A stretch of DNA of 57,933 nucleotides, taken from Virgibacillus oceani. Lineage in GTDB: Bacteria > Bacillota > Bacilli > Bacillales > Amphibacillaceae. Positions 44,256-53,998 of this stretch are shown here, piece by piece (within the stretch, counting starts at the first letter, position 1; every line of letters begins with the position of its first letter). The notes under the pieces were generated by a model that was not told the DNA's origin, ran no database searches, and saw only the letters and a list, made by a program, of their open reading frames with translations. Made by a program: the position numbers and the translations under genes. The stretch is from NCBI RefSeq assembly GCF_014638995.1, contig NZ_BMFR01000020.1, positions 1-57,933 of the forward strand, written 5' to 3'.

Positions 44256-45128
44256 TTATTTAGGTTTATACGGTTCAATGTGGATATGAGCATATGTGAT
44301 ATTATGCTTCCTTGCCAATAAGTGTTCAATCTTCTCTGTAATGGCATGGCTTTCCTTTACATTTAGTTTTGGATCAACAAGAATTGTAATATCCACAAAT
44401 GCTTGATTTCCATGTATTCGTCCCTTTACATCCTCAACTTTTCTAACCTCTTGGACTTTTGCGATGCTTGACTCTATTTTCGCAAGCTGATTTTCATCAA
44501 ACCCGTCAGTTAATGTATGTGTTGCATCCTTGAAAATGTCCCAGGCAGTCTTGCAAATAATAATTCCAACTATTAATCCCGCTAAAGGATCAAGCCAAAA
44601 TACTCCAAATTGCGCCCCTATAATACCGACAAAGGCCCCAATACTTACTAATGCATCGGAACGGTTGTCCTGGGCTGCCGCGTATAGTGAGGAGCTATTT
44701 ATTCTACTGGCTAGAGCTAAATTATACCGATAAACGAAAAACATAACGATGGCAGAACCGAAAGCTGTCCATGCTGTTAACATTTCTGGCTGGGTTGTGT
44801 TATTCTCTGCCAGGTTTTTAAATGTATCGTATATCACGTGAATGCCGACAAACATCATTACAAAAGCGGCGAACAACGAAGCAACTGTTTCGGCCCGGTA
44901 ATGACCATAATGGTGATCTTTATCAGGCGGTTTGCGTGAAATTTTTAAACCGACAAGAACTGCGATTGAGGCAATAACATCGGTGGAGTTGTTTAATCCG
45001 TCTGCGCGCAATGCTTCTGAATCCCCGATATATGCAATTACTAATTTAATAATTGATAACAATAAATAGGCAAAGATGCTAATCCATGCACCTTTTTCTC
45101 CTCTTTTTAAATTCTCTGCGTGATCCAT
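44256..45128 (-). CDS. mneP: cation diffusion facilitator, MneP-like manganese exporter
   Basis: A 290-residue CDF transporter closely resembling B. subtilis MneP (YdfM). Six helices, then a cytoplasmic C-terminal domain. The helix-2 site is NxxxD (GLNNSTD) and the helix-5 site DxxxD (AAQDNRSDA), a set associated with Mn2+-type CDFs; RKPPDKDHHYGHYRAE precedes helix 3. It should expel Mn2+ by proton antiport. ATG 45128 has GGAGG 7 nt upstream. In B. subtilis MntR activates it; I found no clear MntR box here. Confidence 0.85.
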   Translation of the reverse strand: MDHAENLKRGEKGAWISIFAYLLLSIIKLVIAYIGDSEALRADGLNNSTDVIASIAVLVGLKISRKPPDKDHHYGHYRAETVASLFAAFVMMFVGIHVIYDTFKNLAENNTTQPEMLTAWTAFGSAIVMFFVYRYNLALASRINSSSLYAAAQDNRSDALVSIGAFVGIIGAQFGVFWLDPLAGLIVGIIICKTAWDIFKDATHTLTDGFDENQLAKIESSIAKVQEVRKVEDVKGRIHGNQAFVDITILVDPKLNVKESHAITEKIEHLLARKHNITYAHIHIEPYKPK

Positions 45129-45356
45129 GCTTGTGCCTCCAGTGAAATACAACGCTTTTTTTACAGCTATAATAGTCTATCAAAGTAGTATGCAGTGAGT
45201 CTAGAGAAACATTCAAGCGCCTGGTTACATGTATTGACAATAGCAAAGTAAGTTTCGTGTGGCAAAACTTAAGATATGTAGGCAACTAAATTATTTTTTA
45301 CTGATTTTTTTCATTTCTGTTGCAATTATTCCAAAAATTTAGGATAATAGAAAAAA

Positions 45357-45376
45357 GGAACAAGGGGGCGTGTTCC
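45357..45376 (+). promoter_or_regulatory. hairpin presenting the ribosome site of the IDEAL-like gene
   Basis: GGAACA (45357-45362) pairs with TGTTCC (45371-45376), leaving AGGGGGCG, the Shine-Dalgarno, in the loop directly before ATG 45377. It may tune translation. Confidence 0.5.
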
Positions 45377-45610
45377 ATGAAAAAGGAAAAGTTGATTTAT
45401 CGCTATTATCGTTATGATGGTAAAACCCTTCATGCTAAAAGGGAAATCCCGTTTGAATTAAAGCTGTCTTCACAAATGATCTTAGATGAATTATGCTTCA
45501 ACTGGAATAAACAACAGTTAGAAGCCGCAATAAATAGCTCCATTGATAAAAGAAACAAAGAGGAATTTTTAAAGCTAAGCAAAGAATATAGACATTTTAT
45601 TTGGGAGTAA
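45377..45610 (+). CDS. small protein with IDEAL-like C-terminus
   Basis: A 77-residue protein. Residues about 46-74 (LEAAINSSIDKRNKEEFLKLS) fit the IDEAL pattern (pairs of helices with a D/E-x-x-D/K-E-x-F core) seen in small Bacillus proteins. The N-terminal half is basic and Tyr-rich (LIYRYYRYDGK). The start is ATG 45377; the earlier frame has no ribosome site. It has its own terminator. Function unknown. Confidence 0.6.
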   Translation: MKKEKLIYRYYRYDGKTLHAKREIPFELKLSSQMILDELCFNWNKQQLEAAINSSIDKRNKEEFLKLSKEYRHFIWE

Positions 45611-45620
45611 ATAAAACATT

Positions 45621-45649
45621 GCCTTACCTGGTTTGGTAGGGCTATTTTT
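45621..45649 (+). terminator. terminator after IDEAL-like gene
   Basis: GCCTTACC (45621-45628) pairs with GGTAGGGC (45635-45642), followed by TATTTTT. Confidence 0.75.
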
Positions 45650-45711
45650 ATGAAAAAATGCCCTATTCATCTAAACAATTTGATATGCTTTAGAAAAGGG
45701 GGATTGTGCGT

Positions 45712-47013
45712 ATGGATAAGAAAAAAACTGTATTTAGCTGGATGCTGTACGATTTTGGTAATTCGGCATTTGCTACAGTTATCATGGCTGCTGTATTACC
45801 AATATTTTATTCCAATGTAGCTGCTGCAAATCTGGATGATACGGTAGCTACAAGTTATTGGGGATATTCGCAATCAATTGCAGTATTAATAGTAGCTGTC
45901 TTAGCACCATTTTTAGGAGCCATAAGTGACTTTTCTGCGGCAAAAAAGAAATTTCTCAGGTTCTTTGCCTTTATGGGAATTATTGCAAGTATTTTATTAG
46001 CTTTTGTGGGGGAAGGAGATTATCTATTTGCTTCACTTTTGGTGATTATTGGAACGATAGGATTTTCAAGTGCCAATATTTTTTATGATGCCTTTTTACC
46101 AGAAATAGCGGCTGAGAAAGATATTGATAAAATTTCTTCCAACGGATTTGCTTTCGGCTATATTGGTGGTGGAATATTATTAGCAATAGACATTCTTTTG
46201 ATTCTGAAATATGACATGTTTGGAATACCGAATTCTACTGCAGCAAGCCAAATTTCCTTTGCTACTGTAGGTGTGTGGTGGCTTATTTTCTCGTTGCCGT
46301 TATTGAAAAACATAAAAGAAGAGAAGCGTGTTCGGCAAAAGCGGGATAATTCGTATATTAAAATTGGATATACTCGTGTTTCGGCTACATTTAAAGAGTT
46401 AAGACAGTATAAGCAATTATTGATATTTTTACTTGCTTTTTGGATGTATAATGATGGCATTTCGACCATTATTAAGATGGCAACTATCTATGGAACAGAG
46501 ATAGGGCTTGAGCAAAATTCATTAATTGTTGCACTATTAATAACACAATTTGTTGGGATTCCTTGTACATTCTTTTTTGGATGGCTTGCCAAGAAAATTA
46601 CTGCGAAAAAGGCGTTGACAATATCGCTGTATGTTTATGTTGGAATTGTGATTCTAGGATATTTTATGACAACAGCAACCCATTTCTATCTCTTGGCAAT
46701 CTGTGTGGGCTTTGTTCAGGGTGGAGCACAATCGTTAAGCAGATCGATTTATGGTCGAATGGTTCCAGCAAATAAACATGCGGAATTCTTTGGATTTTAC
46801 GGTATATCATCAAAATTTGCTGCAATTTTTGGTCCGTTTTTGTTCGGTTTAGTTGGTCAGCTTACCGGTTCCAGCCGATTAGGAATTATATCGCTTGTTA
46901 TATTCTTTATTATTGGTATTATACTTTTACGATTTGTAAATATAGAAAAAGGTATGGCAGATGCTAGAAGAAATACAAAACCAGACGAGAAAATCGAAAT
47001 CAAACTTCATTAA
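45712..47013 (+). CDS. UMF1-type major facilitator transporter
   Basis: A 433-residue membrane protein with about twelve helices of the UMF1/Vps22-Atg22-like MFS family. SWMLYDFGNSAFATVIMAAVLP at the N-terminus is the family hallmark; QGGAQSLSRSIYGRMVP lies in the second half. The substrate is unknown; related proteins are linked to amino acid efflux in yeast vacuoles. ATG 45712 has AAGGGGG upstream. Confidence 0.85.
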   Translation: MDKKKTVFSWMLYDFGNSAFATVIMAAVLPIFYSNVAAANLDDTVATSYWGYSQSIAVLIVAVLAPFLGAISDFSAAKKKFLRFFAFMGIIASILLAFVGEGDYLFASLLVIIGTIGFSSANIFYDAFLPEIAAEKDIDKISSNGFAFGYIGGGILLAIDILLILKYDMFGIPNSTAASQISFATVGVWWLIFSLPLLKNIKEEKRVRQKRDNSYIKIGYTRVSATFKELRQYKQLLIFLLAFWMYNDGISTIIKMATIYGTEIGLEQNSLIVALLITQFVGIPCTFFFGWLAKKITAKKALTISLYVYVGIVILGYFMTTATHFYLLAICVGFVQGGAQSLSRSIYGRMVPANKHAEFFGFYGISSKFAAIFGPFLFGLVGQLTGSSRLGIISLVIFFIIGIILLRFVNIEKGMADARRNTKPDEKIEIKLH

Positions 47014-47023
47014 TAAAAATGGG

Positions 47024-47345
47024 GGCTGGACATAATAAAACATTGGCTCAAAGAAGAACGATAACAGAATTGGATAGTTAGAATATTGCTTTTTCAACGG
47101 TAGTAATTTAATACGCAGTTGACGTAAACTGCGACGTAAATTTTGCATTTTATGTTGCTCTTTTGCCATCAGCCCGTATACACTTTATTTTCGGGTCTCA
47201 CCGATGCCTTATCTCCCAGGAGTCTCTGTATACGGTCTGGTATATAAATTTCTATTTCTCGTTCTACCCATAAAAAATATCCGAACTAATATAAATTCCA
47301 ATTGCAGAATTTTTAGTTCGGATATGTCTTTAACTAAATACTTTT
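47024..47345. repeat. decayed composite repeat (copy F)
   Basis: Between two convergent genes. It keeps a TIR (47123-47141, CGTAAACTGCGACGTAAAT), a shortened palindrome (47170-47240 with CAGCCCGTATACAC and GTATACGGTCTGG ends, internal deletion) and a terminator (47277-47325). The other TIR is not recognisable. Confidence 0.8.
47277..47325 (-). terminator. repeat-family terminator of the Zn-phospholipase-like gene
   Basis: ATATCCGAACTAA (47277-47289) pairs exactly with TTAGTTCGGATAT (47313-47325). The lead-in GTATTTAGTTAAAG follows on the minus-strand side toward the gene, as in other copies. Confidence 0.8.
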
Positions 47346-47418
47346 ATCCCAGCCACATTATCTGTTAATTTAGGCTGTTTATTAATTTCCCATAAATTTG
47401 CAGTATTTATCTCCCGTC

Positions 47419-48336
47419 CTATACAATAGGTTCACTATATTTGTTCTCCAGGTTTAATTCTAATGGTTTTCCAGTATCGTATGATATATTTCCAATTAAA
47501 TCCTGAAGCAACTGTCTAGTTTCTTCGCTTCCGCCAGTCCAATATGTCAGAACTGCTGTCATAATTTCTATTCCTTCCGCGCGAGCATTGTTATAAAGCT
47601 CAACAAAGCTTTCAGAGCACGGCTCATTGGTTGCGGGATGATACCAGGTTTTTTCATTTAAATTTAAATAGTCGACATCATCTTTTATTGGCTGGTGTGA
47701 GAAGGATGAGACAAGCGATCCCAATAATTTATTCTTCCAGCCATGTGGATCTGCTAAGAGTCGTAACGCCAATTTCATATGACGATAGGATTTAGTTATC
47801 GTATGCATCGTTGTTTCTTCTTTGACTTCGGGATAATGCTTCTGAATTGTTGTATGAAGTAAGCCTGCAGTGTCTTTGTCCAATTTATATCCTATATCTA
47901 TCTCTTTGTATGCGGGCGCTTTCCATGTTTTTAGATTATGGTATTTTTCCATCATTTTTGTATCAATAAGGATTTCAAGCTTTTGGTGTTTGTTGCCATC
48001 ATAACCCGCACGATAATGGATATACGGGTGTGCATTTCTATCCAGAATATGATGTGTAACGAATCCAAATACATATGCTTGAATGTGATGTTCCATATCC
48101 TTTGCAGATTCAATTAAATCCATTAAAAATTTGCCACATCGCTTTGTATGAAGCACCATTCCAATGTTGTGGACAGGCTCAATTTTAACCCATGGCCAAA
48201 AATTATAATAAAAAAAAGGATCTGGTCCCTGAGCTCCTAATTTCATATATGCATCATGTTGTGTTAACTTGCCGGGATAATTGATTGTATCTGCAACATC
48301 CTCGCAAAAAAGCATATGTGTCCATATATTGGGCAT
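47419..48336 (-). CDS. zinc-dependent phospholipase C-like protein
   Basis: A 305-residue protein of the Zn-dependent PLC family found in Bacilli. His/Asp metal candidates are MPNIWTHMLFCED at the N-terminus, GAQGPDPFFY, and FVTHHILDRNAHPYIHYRAG in the middle. No signal peptide is visible, so it may act inside the cell; the substrate is not known. ATG 48336 has a GGAGGG site upstream on the minus strand. Single gene. Confidence 0.8.
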   Translation of the reverse strand: MPNIWTHMLFCEDVADTINYPGKLTQHDAYMKLGAQGPDPFFYYNFWPWVKIEPVHNIGMVLHTKRCGKFLMDLIESAKDMEHHIQAYVFGFVTHHILDRNAHPYIHYRAGYDGNKHQKLEILIDTKMMEKYHNLKTWKAPAYKEIDIGYKLDKDTAGLLHTTIQKHYPEVKEETTMHTITKSYRHMKLALRLLADPHGWKNKLLGSLVSSFSHQPIKDDVDYLNLNEKTWYHPATNEPCSESFVELYNNARAEGIEIMTAVLTYWTGGSEETRQLLQDLIGNISYDTGKPLELNLENKYSEPIV

Positions 48337-48599
48337 ACGAAACCCTCCTTCCTATTATCTATTATACGGGACATTCCATAAAATTTGGTAAAAAATGATC
48401 TCAATCAGCCAAAATCGAAAGGACATAGGAAAACTTCAACCGTTCTACAAGTTTCACTTTATAAAATTATTTTGGAAAATAGCCCATGTCAAAGGGATGA
48501 ATTATTATTTCGCTAACAAAAAAATTGTTTTGGAAATCGTGCTATACTAGAATAGAGAAAGGGAAATACAAGCATATAATACATAGGGAGGCTTCATGA

Positions 48600-49985
48600 A
48601 TGGATTATCGTATAGAAAAGGATACGCTTGGAGAGGTTAAAGTACCTGCCGATAAATTTTGGGCAGCACAAACACAACGAAGTAAACAAAACTTTCCAAT
48701 TGGTAACGAAAAAATGCCTAAAGAAATAGTTAAGGCTTTCGCGATCCTAAAAAAAAGTGCCGCAAAAGCAAATAGTGATCTTGGGTTAATGGATAAGGAA
48801 AAAGCTGAGGCAATAGCATTCGCTGCAGACCAAGTAGTAGAAGGGAAACTTGATGAACATTTTCCTTTAGTGGTTTGGCAAACTGGCAGCGGAACACAAT
48901 CAAATATGAATGTTAATGAAGTGATTGCACATGTTGGTAATCAATGGCTGACAGATCAAGGAAGCGATTTAAAACTGCATCCAAATGATGATGTCAATAA
49001 ATCGCAAAGTTCAAATGACACCTATCCAACCGCAATGCATATTGCGGCTGTTTTAAAGGTTGAAGATGCTGTACTGCCTGCTGTGCGAACACTAAAAGAT
49101 ACGTTAAAAGTAAAAATGGAAGCATTTAATGATATTGTGAAAATTGGTCGTACCCACCTGCAGGATGCTACACCATTAACACTTGGTCAAGAAATAAGCG
49201 GCTGGCATCGTATGCTTGAAAAGTCAGAGAGCATGATTACCGAGAGCCTGCCATACTTAAGAGAACTAGCGATCGGGGGAACTGCAGTAGGTACAGGATT
49301 AAATGCACACCCTGAGTTTTCCGAAAAAGTCTGTGGGGCAATCAACGATGAAACAGGAAAAAGCTTTATATCTGCACCGAATAAATTCCACGCGTTAACC
49401 AGTCACGATGAAACAGTTTACGCACATGGAGCATTAAAAGGACTTGCTGCTGATCTGATGAAAATTGCAAATGACGTACGCTGGTTGGCTAGTGGTCCGC
49501 GCTGTGGCATAGGTGAAATCACAATCCCAGCAAATGAACCAGGCAGCTCCATTATGCCAGGGAAAGTTAATCCAACCCAGAGTGAAGCAGTGACAATGGT
49601 AGCAGCACAAGTAATGGGGAATGATGCCACAATCGGTTTCGCAGCAAGTCAAGGTAATTTCGAATTAAACGTATTTAAACCAGTTATAGCTTATAATTTC
49701 CTGCAATCTTGCGGTTTGCTTGCTGATAGTATGTTATCGTTTGACGAACGCTGTATTCAGGGAATTGAGCCAAATCATGAACAAATTGAAAAATATTTGA
49801 ATGATTCTTTAATGTTGGTAACAGCATTGAATCCACATATCGGCTATGAGAATGCTGCTAAAATTGCAAAGAAAGCATTCAATGACAATTCAACCTTGAA
49901 AGAAACCGCTGTTGAATTAGGATTACTAACAGAGGAAGAGTTTGATAAGTACGTTAATCCAAAGGAAATGACATACCCAAAATAA
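48600..49985 (+). CDS. fumC: fumarate hydratase, class II
   Basis: A 461-residue fumarase that interconverts fumarate and malate in the citric acid cycle; cytoplasmic homotetramer. The signature [11 protein letters not shown] (about 314-324) and the [14 protein letters not shown] and [16 protein letters not shown] motifs identify it. The length is that of the family. The start ATG has AGGGAGG 9 nt upstream. Single gene with a terminator. Confidence 0.95.
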   Translation: MDYRIEKDTLGEVKVPADKFWAAQTQRSKQNFPIGNEKMPKEIVKAFAILKKSAAKANSDLGLMDKEKAEAIAFAADQVVEGKLDEHFPLVVWQTGSGTQSNMNVNEVIAHVGNQWLTDQGSDLKLHPNDDVNKSQSSNDTYPTAMHIAAVLKVEDAVLPAVRTLKDTLKVKMEAFNDIVKIGRTHLQDATPLTLGQEISGWHRMLEKSESMITESLPYLRELAIGGTAVGTGLNAHPEFSEKVCGAINDETGKSFISAPNKFHALTSHDETVYAHGALKGLAADLMKIANDVRWLASGPRCGIGEITIPANEPGSSIMPGKVNPTQSEAVTMVAAQVMGNDATIGFAASQGNFELNVFKPVIAYNFLQSCGLLADSMLSFDERCIQGIEPNHEQIEKYLNDSLMLVTALNPHIGYENAAKIAKKAFNDNSTLKETAVELGLLTEEEFDKYVNPKEMTYPK

Positions 49986-50042
49986 TAAACTCCTTAAATT
50001 GATGTTTATTTGTAATGGCTTTTCTTTTAAACATATAGCAAA

Positions 50043-50085
50043 AAAATGCAGGGCAATTCATAATCGAATTCGCACCTGCTTTTTT
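50043..50085 (+). terminator. terminator after fumC
   Basis: GCAGG...AATTC and GAATT...CCTGC (50048-50079) form an interrupted stem, followed by six T. Confidence 0.75.
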
Positions 50086-50461
50086 GGTTGGATAAATTTA
50101 GTCTTCACATAGTTTTAAAGGTGATAAATGACGGTACAATGTGAAAAGTTAAGGGAAAGGAAACCGAAAAACCCATAAAGGTTCCAATTTGATAGTGAGT
50201 CAATAGCATAAAAAATCAGATTGAGAAATATTGATCGTACTTTGTTGATGGATTAAAAGTTAACGGTTAAACCAGCATTTAATATAGTTATCAATTCTAT
50301 TTACAATATTGTTGCCGAAAGTCTTTTACACTGCAAAATGAGCTAGTATGTTCCTTTTACTTTCCAACACTGACACTTTTGCTATAAGCACAATTTACCA
50401 ACTATATTTTGTGATAAGTTTTTAGGAAATGCTAACAATATGATTACAGGAGGTGATAAAC
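50086..50461. other. AT-rich region before the SASP gene, no gene seen
   Basis: About 375 bases without a credible frame. The SASP promoter must be near the right end; a forespore promoter is expected but I could not place both boxes. TAGTATG (50344-50350) is a sigma-G-like -10 but points to the minus strand. Confidence 0.4.
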
Positions 50462-50662
50462 ATGGCTAACAACAATTCAAACCAATTAGTAGTTCCTGGA
50501 GCTCAACAAGCTCTTGATCAAATGAAATATGAAATTGCTCAAGAATTTGGTGTTAACTTAGGTGCTGATACTACTTCACGTGCTAACGGTTCTGTTGGTG
50601 GTGAAATCACAAAACGTCTAGTTGCTACTGCACAACAACAATTTGGCGGACAACCTCAATAA
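50462..50662 (+). CDS. alpha/beta-type small acid-soluble spore protein
   Basis: A 66-residue SASP that coats and protects spore DNA. Landmarks: [19 protein letters not shown] with the GPR protease site between Glu24 and Ile25, followed by [24 protein letters not shown], the DNA-binding part. ATG 50462 has GGAGGTGAT upstream. It is a single gene expected to be made in the forespore. Confidence 0.95.
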   Translation: MANNNSNQLVVPGAQQALDQMKYEIAQEFGVNLGADTTSRANGSVGGEITKRLVATAQQQFGGQPQ

Positions 50663-50669
50663 CATGGAC

Positions 50670-50742
50670 GGGAAATGGGTTTTAGCCCATTCCCTACTTC
50701 AAAATATAGAGGGATAGTCTTTCAAGACATCCCTCTATATTT
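50670..50742 (+). terminator. two hairpins after the SASP gene
   Basis: GGGAAATGGG pairs with CCCATTCCC (50670-50694, one bulge), and AAATATAGAGGGAT (50702-50715) pairs perfectly with its complement at 50729-50742. The second has a 14-bp stem. Confidence 0.7.
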
Positions 50743-50789
50743 GCCATAATTAATTGGTAGTATTTACAATATTATTGTTATTATACAAA

Positions 50790-50826
50790 AAACAGCGATT
50801 TCAGAATGCAAATCGCTGTTTTTTTC
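50790..50826. terminator. bidirectional terminator, msmX side
   Basis: AAACAGCGATTT (50790-50801) pairs perfectly with AAATCGCTGTTT (50810-50821), with A-run and T-run flanks. Confidence 0.85.
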
Positions 50827-50866
50827 CGTACTATTATTTTATTAGACATTTCCATTGAATGGAGTA

Positions 50867-51964
50867 TTATCTAATTCTAAGTTCCGTATCTGGATCAAAG
50901 AAATGGGCTTTGTTCATATCAAATGCTAGATCGAGACGCTCCCCGCCATTAATATCTGAACGGGAATCGACTCTAGCGATAAAGTCCTGGTCGTTAACTT
51001 TTGAATACAAATATGTTTCTGCACCCATTAGTTCCGCTACTTCAATTGTAGCAGTGATTTTAGTGTCAGGTGTAGAATCAATAAATACTGGTTCATCGTG
51101 AATATCCTCTGGACGAATACCTAGAATAACTTCTTTATCGACATATCCTTTTTCGCGAAGTGACTTCATTTTACCTTCTGGAACGTTAATTTTTACATCA
51201 TTCAATAGAAGATGGTCTTTTTTAAGTGTTCCAGTTAAAAAGTTCATAGAAGGTGATCCGATAAACCCGCCAACAAATATATTTTCGGGATTGTCATATA
51301 CTTCTTTAGGTGCACCAACCTGCTGAATAATTCCGTCTTTCATTACAACGAGGCGTGTTGCCATTGTCATAGCTTCCGTTTGGTCATGAGTTACGTAGAT
51401 AGTAGTTGTTTGCAGACGCTGATGAAGCTTTTGAATTTCCGCGCGCATTTGTACACGTAGTTTAGCATCCAGGTTTGATAATGGTTCATCCATTAAAAAT
51501 ACTTTTGCATCACGGACGATTGCACGCCCTAAAGCAACACGCTGGCGCTGGCCACCGGAAAGTGCTTTTGGTTTTCTGTCTAAGTAAGCCTCCAGGCCTA
51601 ATATTTTGGCTGCATTATTTACACGTTGCTGAATTTCATCTTTTTTAAATTTGCGAAGCTTTAAACCGAATGCCATGTTATCGTAAACATTCATATGCGG
51701 GTACAATGCATAGTTCTGGAATACCATTGCAATGTCACGGTCTTTAGGTGCAACATCATTCATTTTTTTATCATCAATGTAAAGCTCGCCGCCAGTAATT
51801 TCCTCTAATCCAGCTATCATACGTAATGTTGTTGATTTCCCGCACCCAGACGGACCAACGAAAACAATAAATTCTTTGTCTTTAATGTGTAGATTAAAAT
51901 CATCTACAGCGATAACTTTTTTGTCATAGGATTTTTGAATATGGTCCAAACGTAATTCTGCCAT
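50867..51964 (-). CDS. msmX: shared sugar ABC transporter ATPase
   Basis: A 365-residue ATPase of the MalK/UgpC type: Walker A GPSGCGKST (37-45), LSGGQ (135-139), Walker B VFLMDE (155-160), then an OB/TOBE-type regulatory domain. It matches B. subtilis MsmX, which energises several carbohydrate importers coded elsewhere; indeed no sugar permease is nearby. It lies next to a YxkF-like regulator as in B. subtilis. A cre-like site in the 5' region suggests CcpA control. Confidence 0.9.
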   Translation of the reverse strand: MAELRLDHIQKSYDKKVIAVDDFNLHIKDKEFIVFVGPSGCGKSTTLRMIAGLEEITGGELYIDDKKMNDVAPKDRDIAMVFQNYALYPHMNVYDNMAFGLKLRKFKKDEIQQRVNNAAKILGLEAYLDRKPKALSGGQRQRVALGRAIVRDAKVFLMDEPLSNLDAKLRVQMRAEIQKLHQRLQTTTIYVTHDQTEAMTMATRLVVMKDGIIQQVGAPKEVYDNPENIFVGGFIGSPSMNFLTGTLKKDHLLLNDVKINVPEGKMKSLREKGYVDKEVILGIRPEDIHDEPVFIDSTPDTKITATIEVAELMGAETYLYSKVNDQDFIARVDSRSDINGGERLDLAFDMNKAHFFDPDTELRIR

Positions 51965-51981
51965 TATAAATTCCTCCTGTA

Positions 51982-51995
51982 TGTAAGCATTTTCA
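51982..51995. promoter_or_regulatory. cre-like site upstream of msmX
   Basis: TGTAAGCATTTTCA fits the CcpA consensus except for one central base. It lies 18 nt upstream of the msmX start codon. Confidence 0.5.
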
Positions 51996-52076
51996 TTAAT
52001 TTAATTGTATATAAAATTAGGAAAAGCTTAAATAGTAAATATGCACAAACATTTAAAAATGCTTTGTGCATGTTTG

Positions 52077-52967
52077 CTAGTCCAGATCATTTTTGGAAAG
52101 TATTGCTAGATATACAGTCATGGCATGATTAAAATTACGAATGTCGATACCTGTTTTTTCAATAAATTTATCGATGCGGTATTGTAAGCTGTTCCGATGC
52201 ATAAACAATTCTTTGGCCGTTACGGAAACATTTAAGTTACAATCAATAAATGTTTCTATTGTATGCAGCAATTCATGATCATCAGCTACTTCTTTTAAAA
52301 TCATTTCTGAAATCATTGCACGAAAATCGAATCCTATTTTTTCTATAATTAAATATGGAATTGCTTCAACATAGGTTATTACCTTTTTTTCGGAATGGGC
52401 AAATGATTTATCAGCATTTTCTATTAATGCTCGATAGTAAGATTTGGCATCATTCAATTGATGGAGAAATGGTCCAATGAAAAAATTGATTTTTACATAC
52501 AAATCACTCATTAGAATATCAATTATTTGTTCGAAGGAGGTAGCTTCATCTGTTAAAACGGATTGCTCTTCAACAATTATTCCAGAATGATCGGTTTCCC
52601 AGAGGATCGGCATTGGCATTGTGAATATCTCATTTATTGCCTCATGAAAAGCGCGTGGATCTAACTTGTTTTCTGCATATGAAAAATAGATAAACCGGTA
52701 AGGGGAATTTGATTTCTGATTTGTGTTCATTTCATTTGTATGAATAAGGTTTGTCCAATACTGTTCTTTATCTGTAGGGATTGGCAATTGAATATGATAG
52801 GGTGTTAAAAACGTTGCCAGCAGGTCTTCTGCTTGTGTTGTTAATTCATCCTTTTCTATTCCAATAACCTCGCTGTCAGGTGTTATGTACCATAGATACT
52901 TGTCATTCTGATGTGTATTTGATTTTAGAATTAACGATGGAAAAATTTCCTGAAGTTTTTTTATCAT
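52077..52967 (-). CDS. yxkF: PucR/CdaR-type regulator, YxkF-like
   Basis: A 296-residue protein whose last 60 residues form the PucR-type helix-turn-helix (NLNVSVTAKELFMHRNSLQYRI). The N-terminal 230 residues show no clear sensor motif. The neighbourhood (next to msmX) and length match B. subtilis YxkF. It may regulate msmX or a sugar-related set; this is inferred from position only. ATG 52967 on the minus strand. Confidence 0.75.
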   Translation of the reverse strand: MIKKLQEIFPSLILKSNTHQNDKYLWYITPDSEVIGIEKDELTTQAEDLLATFLTPYHIQLPIPTDKEQYWTNLIHTNEMNTNQKSNSPYRFIYFSYAENKLDPRAFHEAINEIFTMPMPILWETDHSGIIVEEQSVLTDEATSFEQIIDILMSDLYVKINFFIGPFLHQLNDAKSYYRALIENADKSFAHSEKKVITYVEAIPYLIIEKIGFDFRAMISEMILKEVADDHELLHTIETFIDCNLNVSVTAKELFMHRNSLQYRIDKFIEKTGIDIRNFNHAMTVYLAILSKNDLD

Positions 52968-53055
52968 AATCTATCCTCTTCTTTTAGTCGTATAAATGGG
53001 AAAAACTTTTAAAAAAGGTTTTTTTCTATTTTGTTCCTTTTTACTGCATTGTTTC

Positions 53056-53342
53056 CGTAGACTGCGACGTAATGAAATGCTTAGACTACTACCGTTTCGG
53101 AAATACACTAATGTGATATTTTATAACTTCATACGTTTATAGGGATGAGGAAATAAAAAAAGCATATTCATTCCTGCTAGCAGCCCGTATACACGGAGAC
53201 TCCTGTGGGAGATGAGGCATCGGTGAGACCCCGGAGCGCGTCAGCGTGAGGAGGCTCATCAGCCGCCCACGGAAAGCGTAGTGTATACGGGCTGCGGGGT
53301 CAATGAGCAACGTAAAATGCAAAATTCACGTCGCAGTTTACG
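53056..53342. repeat. solo MITE-like element
   Basis: A 287-bp element with imperfect terminal inverted repeats CGTAGACTGCGACGTAAT (53056-53073) and ATTCACGTCGCAGTTTACG (53324-53342) around the 116-bp palindrome (53180-53295). It lacks the terminator module seen next to the other copies and is not at the 3' end of a gene. Confidence 0.85.
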
Positions 53343-53518
53343 TCTATTAAGTAAAAAACAACAATCCTAAAGAAAACAGCCTTTTTATGTTGATCGTATT
53401 TTTATATGTAAGTACTGTGGTTTTAAAGCAGTTCGGTTTAGAAAATAGTATACATGATAGAACTCGTTTGGTATAGTAGGGGAGGAATACATTAGCAGAT
53501 TTTTAAGGAGGAAGTACA

Positions 53519-53881
53519 TTGCCTAACATTTATGATAGTGCATATGATTTAGAGAAAGCCATTCGTGAAAGTGACGAATTTAAAAGTTTAAAAGAAGCCT
53601 ATGATGCCGTAATGAGTGACGACTCAGCAAGTCAAATGTTTGATAATTTCCGTAACACACAAATGGAATTGCAGGAGAAACAAATGCAAGGTCAGGAAAT
53701 TACAGAAGAAGAAGTTGAAAAAGCCCGTCAGGTTGTTGAATTGGTTCAGCAGCATAAAGACATTTCAAAGCTAATGGAACAAGAACAACGATTAAATCTT
53801 GTTATTAATGACGTTAGCCGAATCATTACAAAGCCATTAGAAGAACTTTATGGTGATCCATCACAGGAAAATGCTGAATAA
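53519..53881 (+). CDS. yheA: YheA-family protein (YlbF/YmcA-like)
   Basis: A 120-residue helical protein with the family pattern YDLEKAIRESDEFKSLKEAY and EKQMQGQEITEEEVEKAR. YheA belongs to the same superfamily as YlbF and YmcA, which act in RNA processing and biofilm/sporulation control; YheA itself has no assigned role. It starts with TTG 53519, preceded by AGGAGG; no ATG is available. The region from here to the end resembles the B. subtilis yheA-yhaP neighbourhood. Confidence 0.88.
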   Translation: MPNIYDSAYDLEKAIRESDEFKSLKEAYDAVMSDDSASQMFDNFRNTQMELQEKQMQGQEITEEEVEKARQVVELVQQHKDISKLMEQEQRLNLVINDVSRIITKPLEELYGDPSQENAE

Positions 53882-53891
53882 AACATATTAT

Positions 53892-53929
53892 AAAAACGAT
53901 TCGCGGGTTAATCCGCGAATCGTTTTTTT
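53892..53929 (+). terminator. terminator after yheA
   Basis: AAAAACGATTCGCGG (53892-53906) pairs with CCGCGAATCGTTTTT (53913-53927), with a T-run. Confidence 0.9.
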
Positions 53930-53998
53930 GATATGCAGGATTATTCGAATGCGATATCGAATTAATGATTAATATGGATACATAGAAAGGGGATTAAT

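Noticed and set aside
45187..45260. MntR box upstream of mneP
   Set aside because: I looked for the TTTGCC-type palindrome of MntR; only weak pieces (GGCAAAACTTAAG) were found.
53137..53322. Short frames inside the palindromic repeats (also at 20339-20533 and 27861-28115)
   Set aside because: They encode the same peptide fragment (GVSPMPHLPQESPC) because the repeat is the same; no start signals and no function expected from a palindrome.
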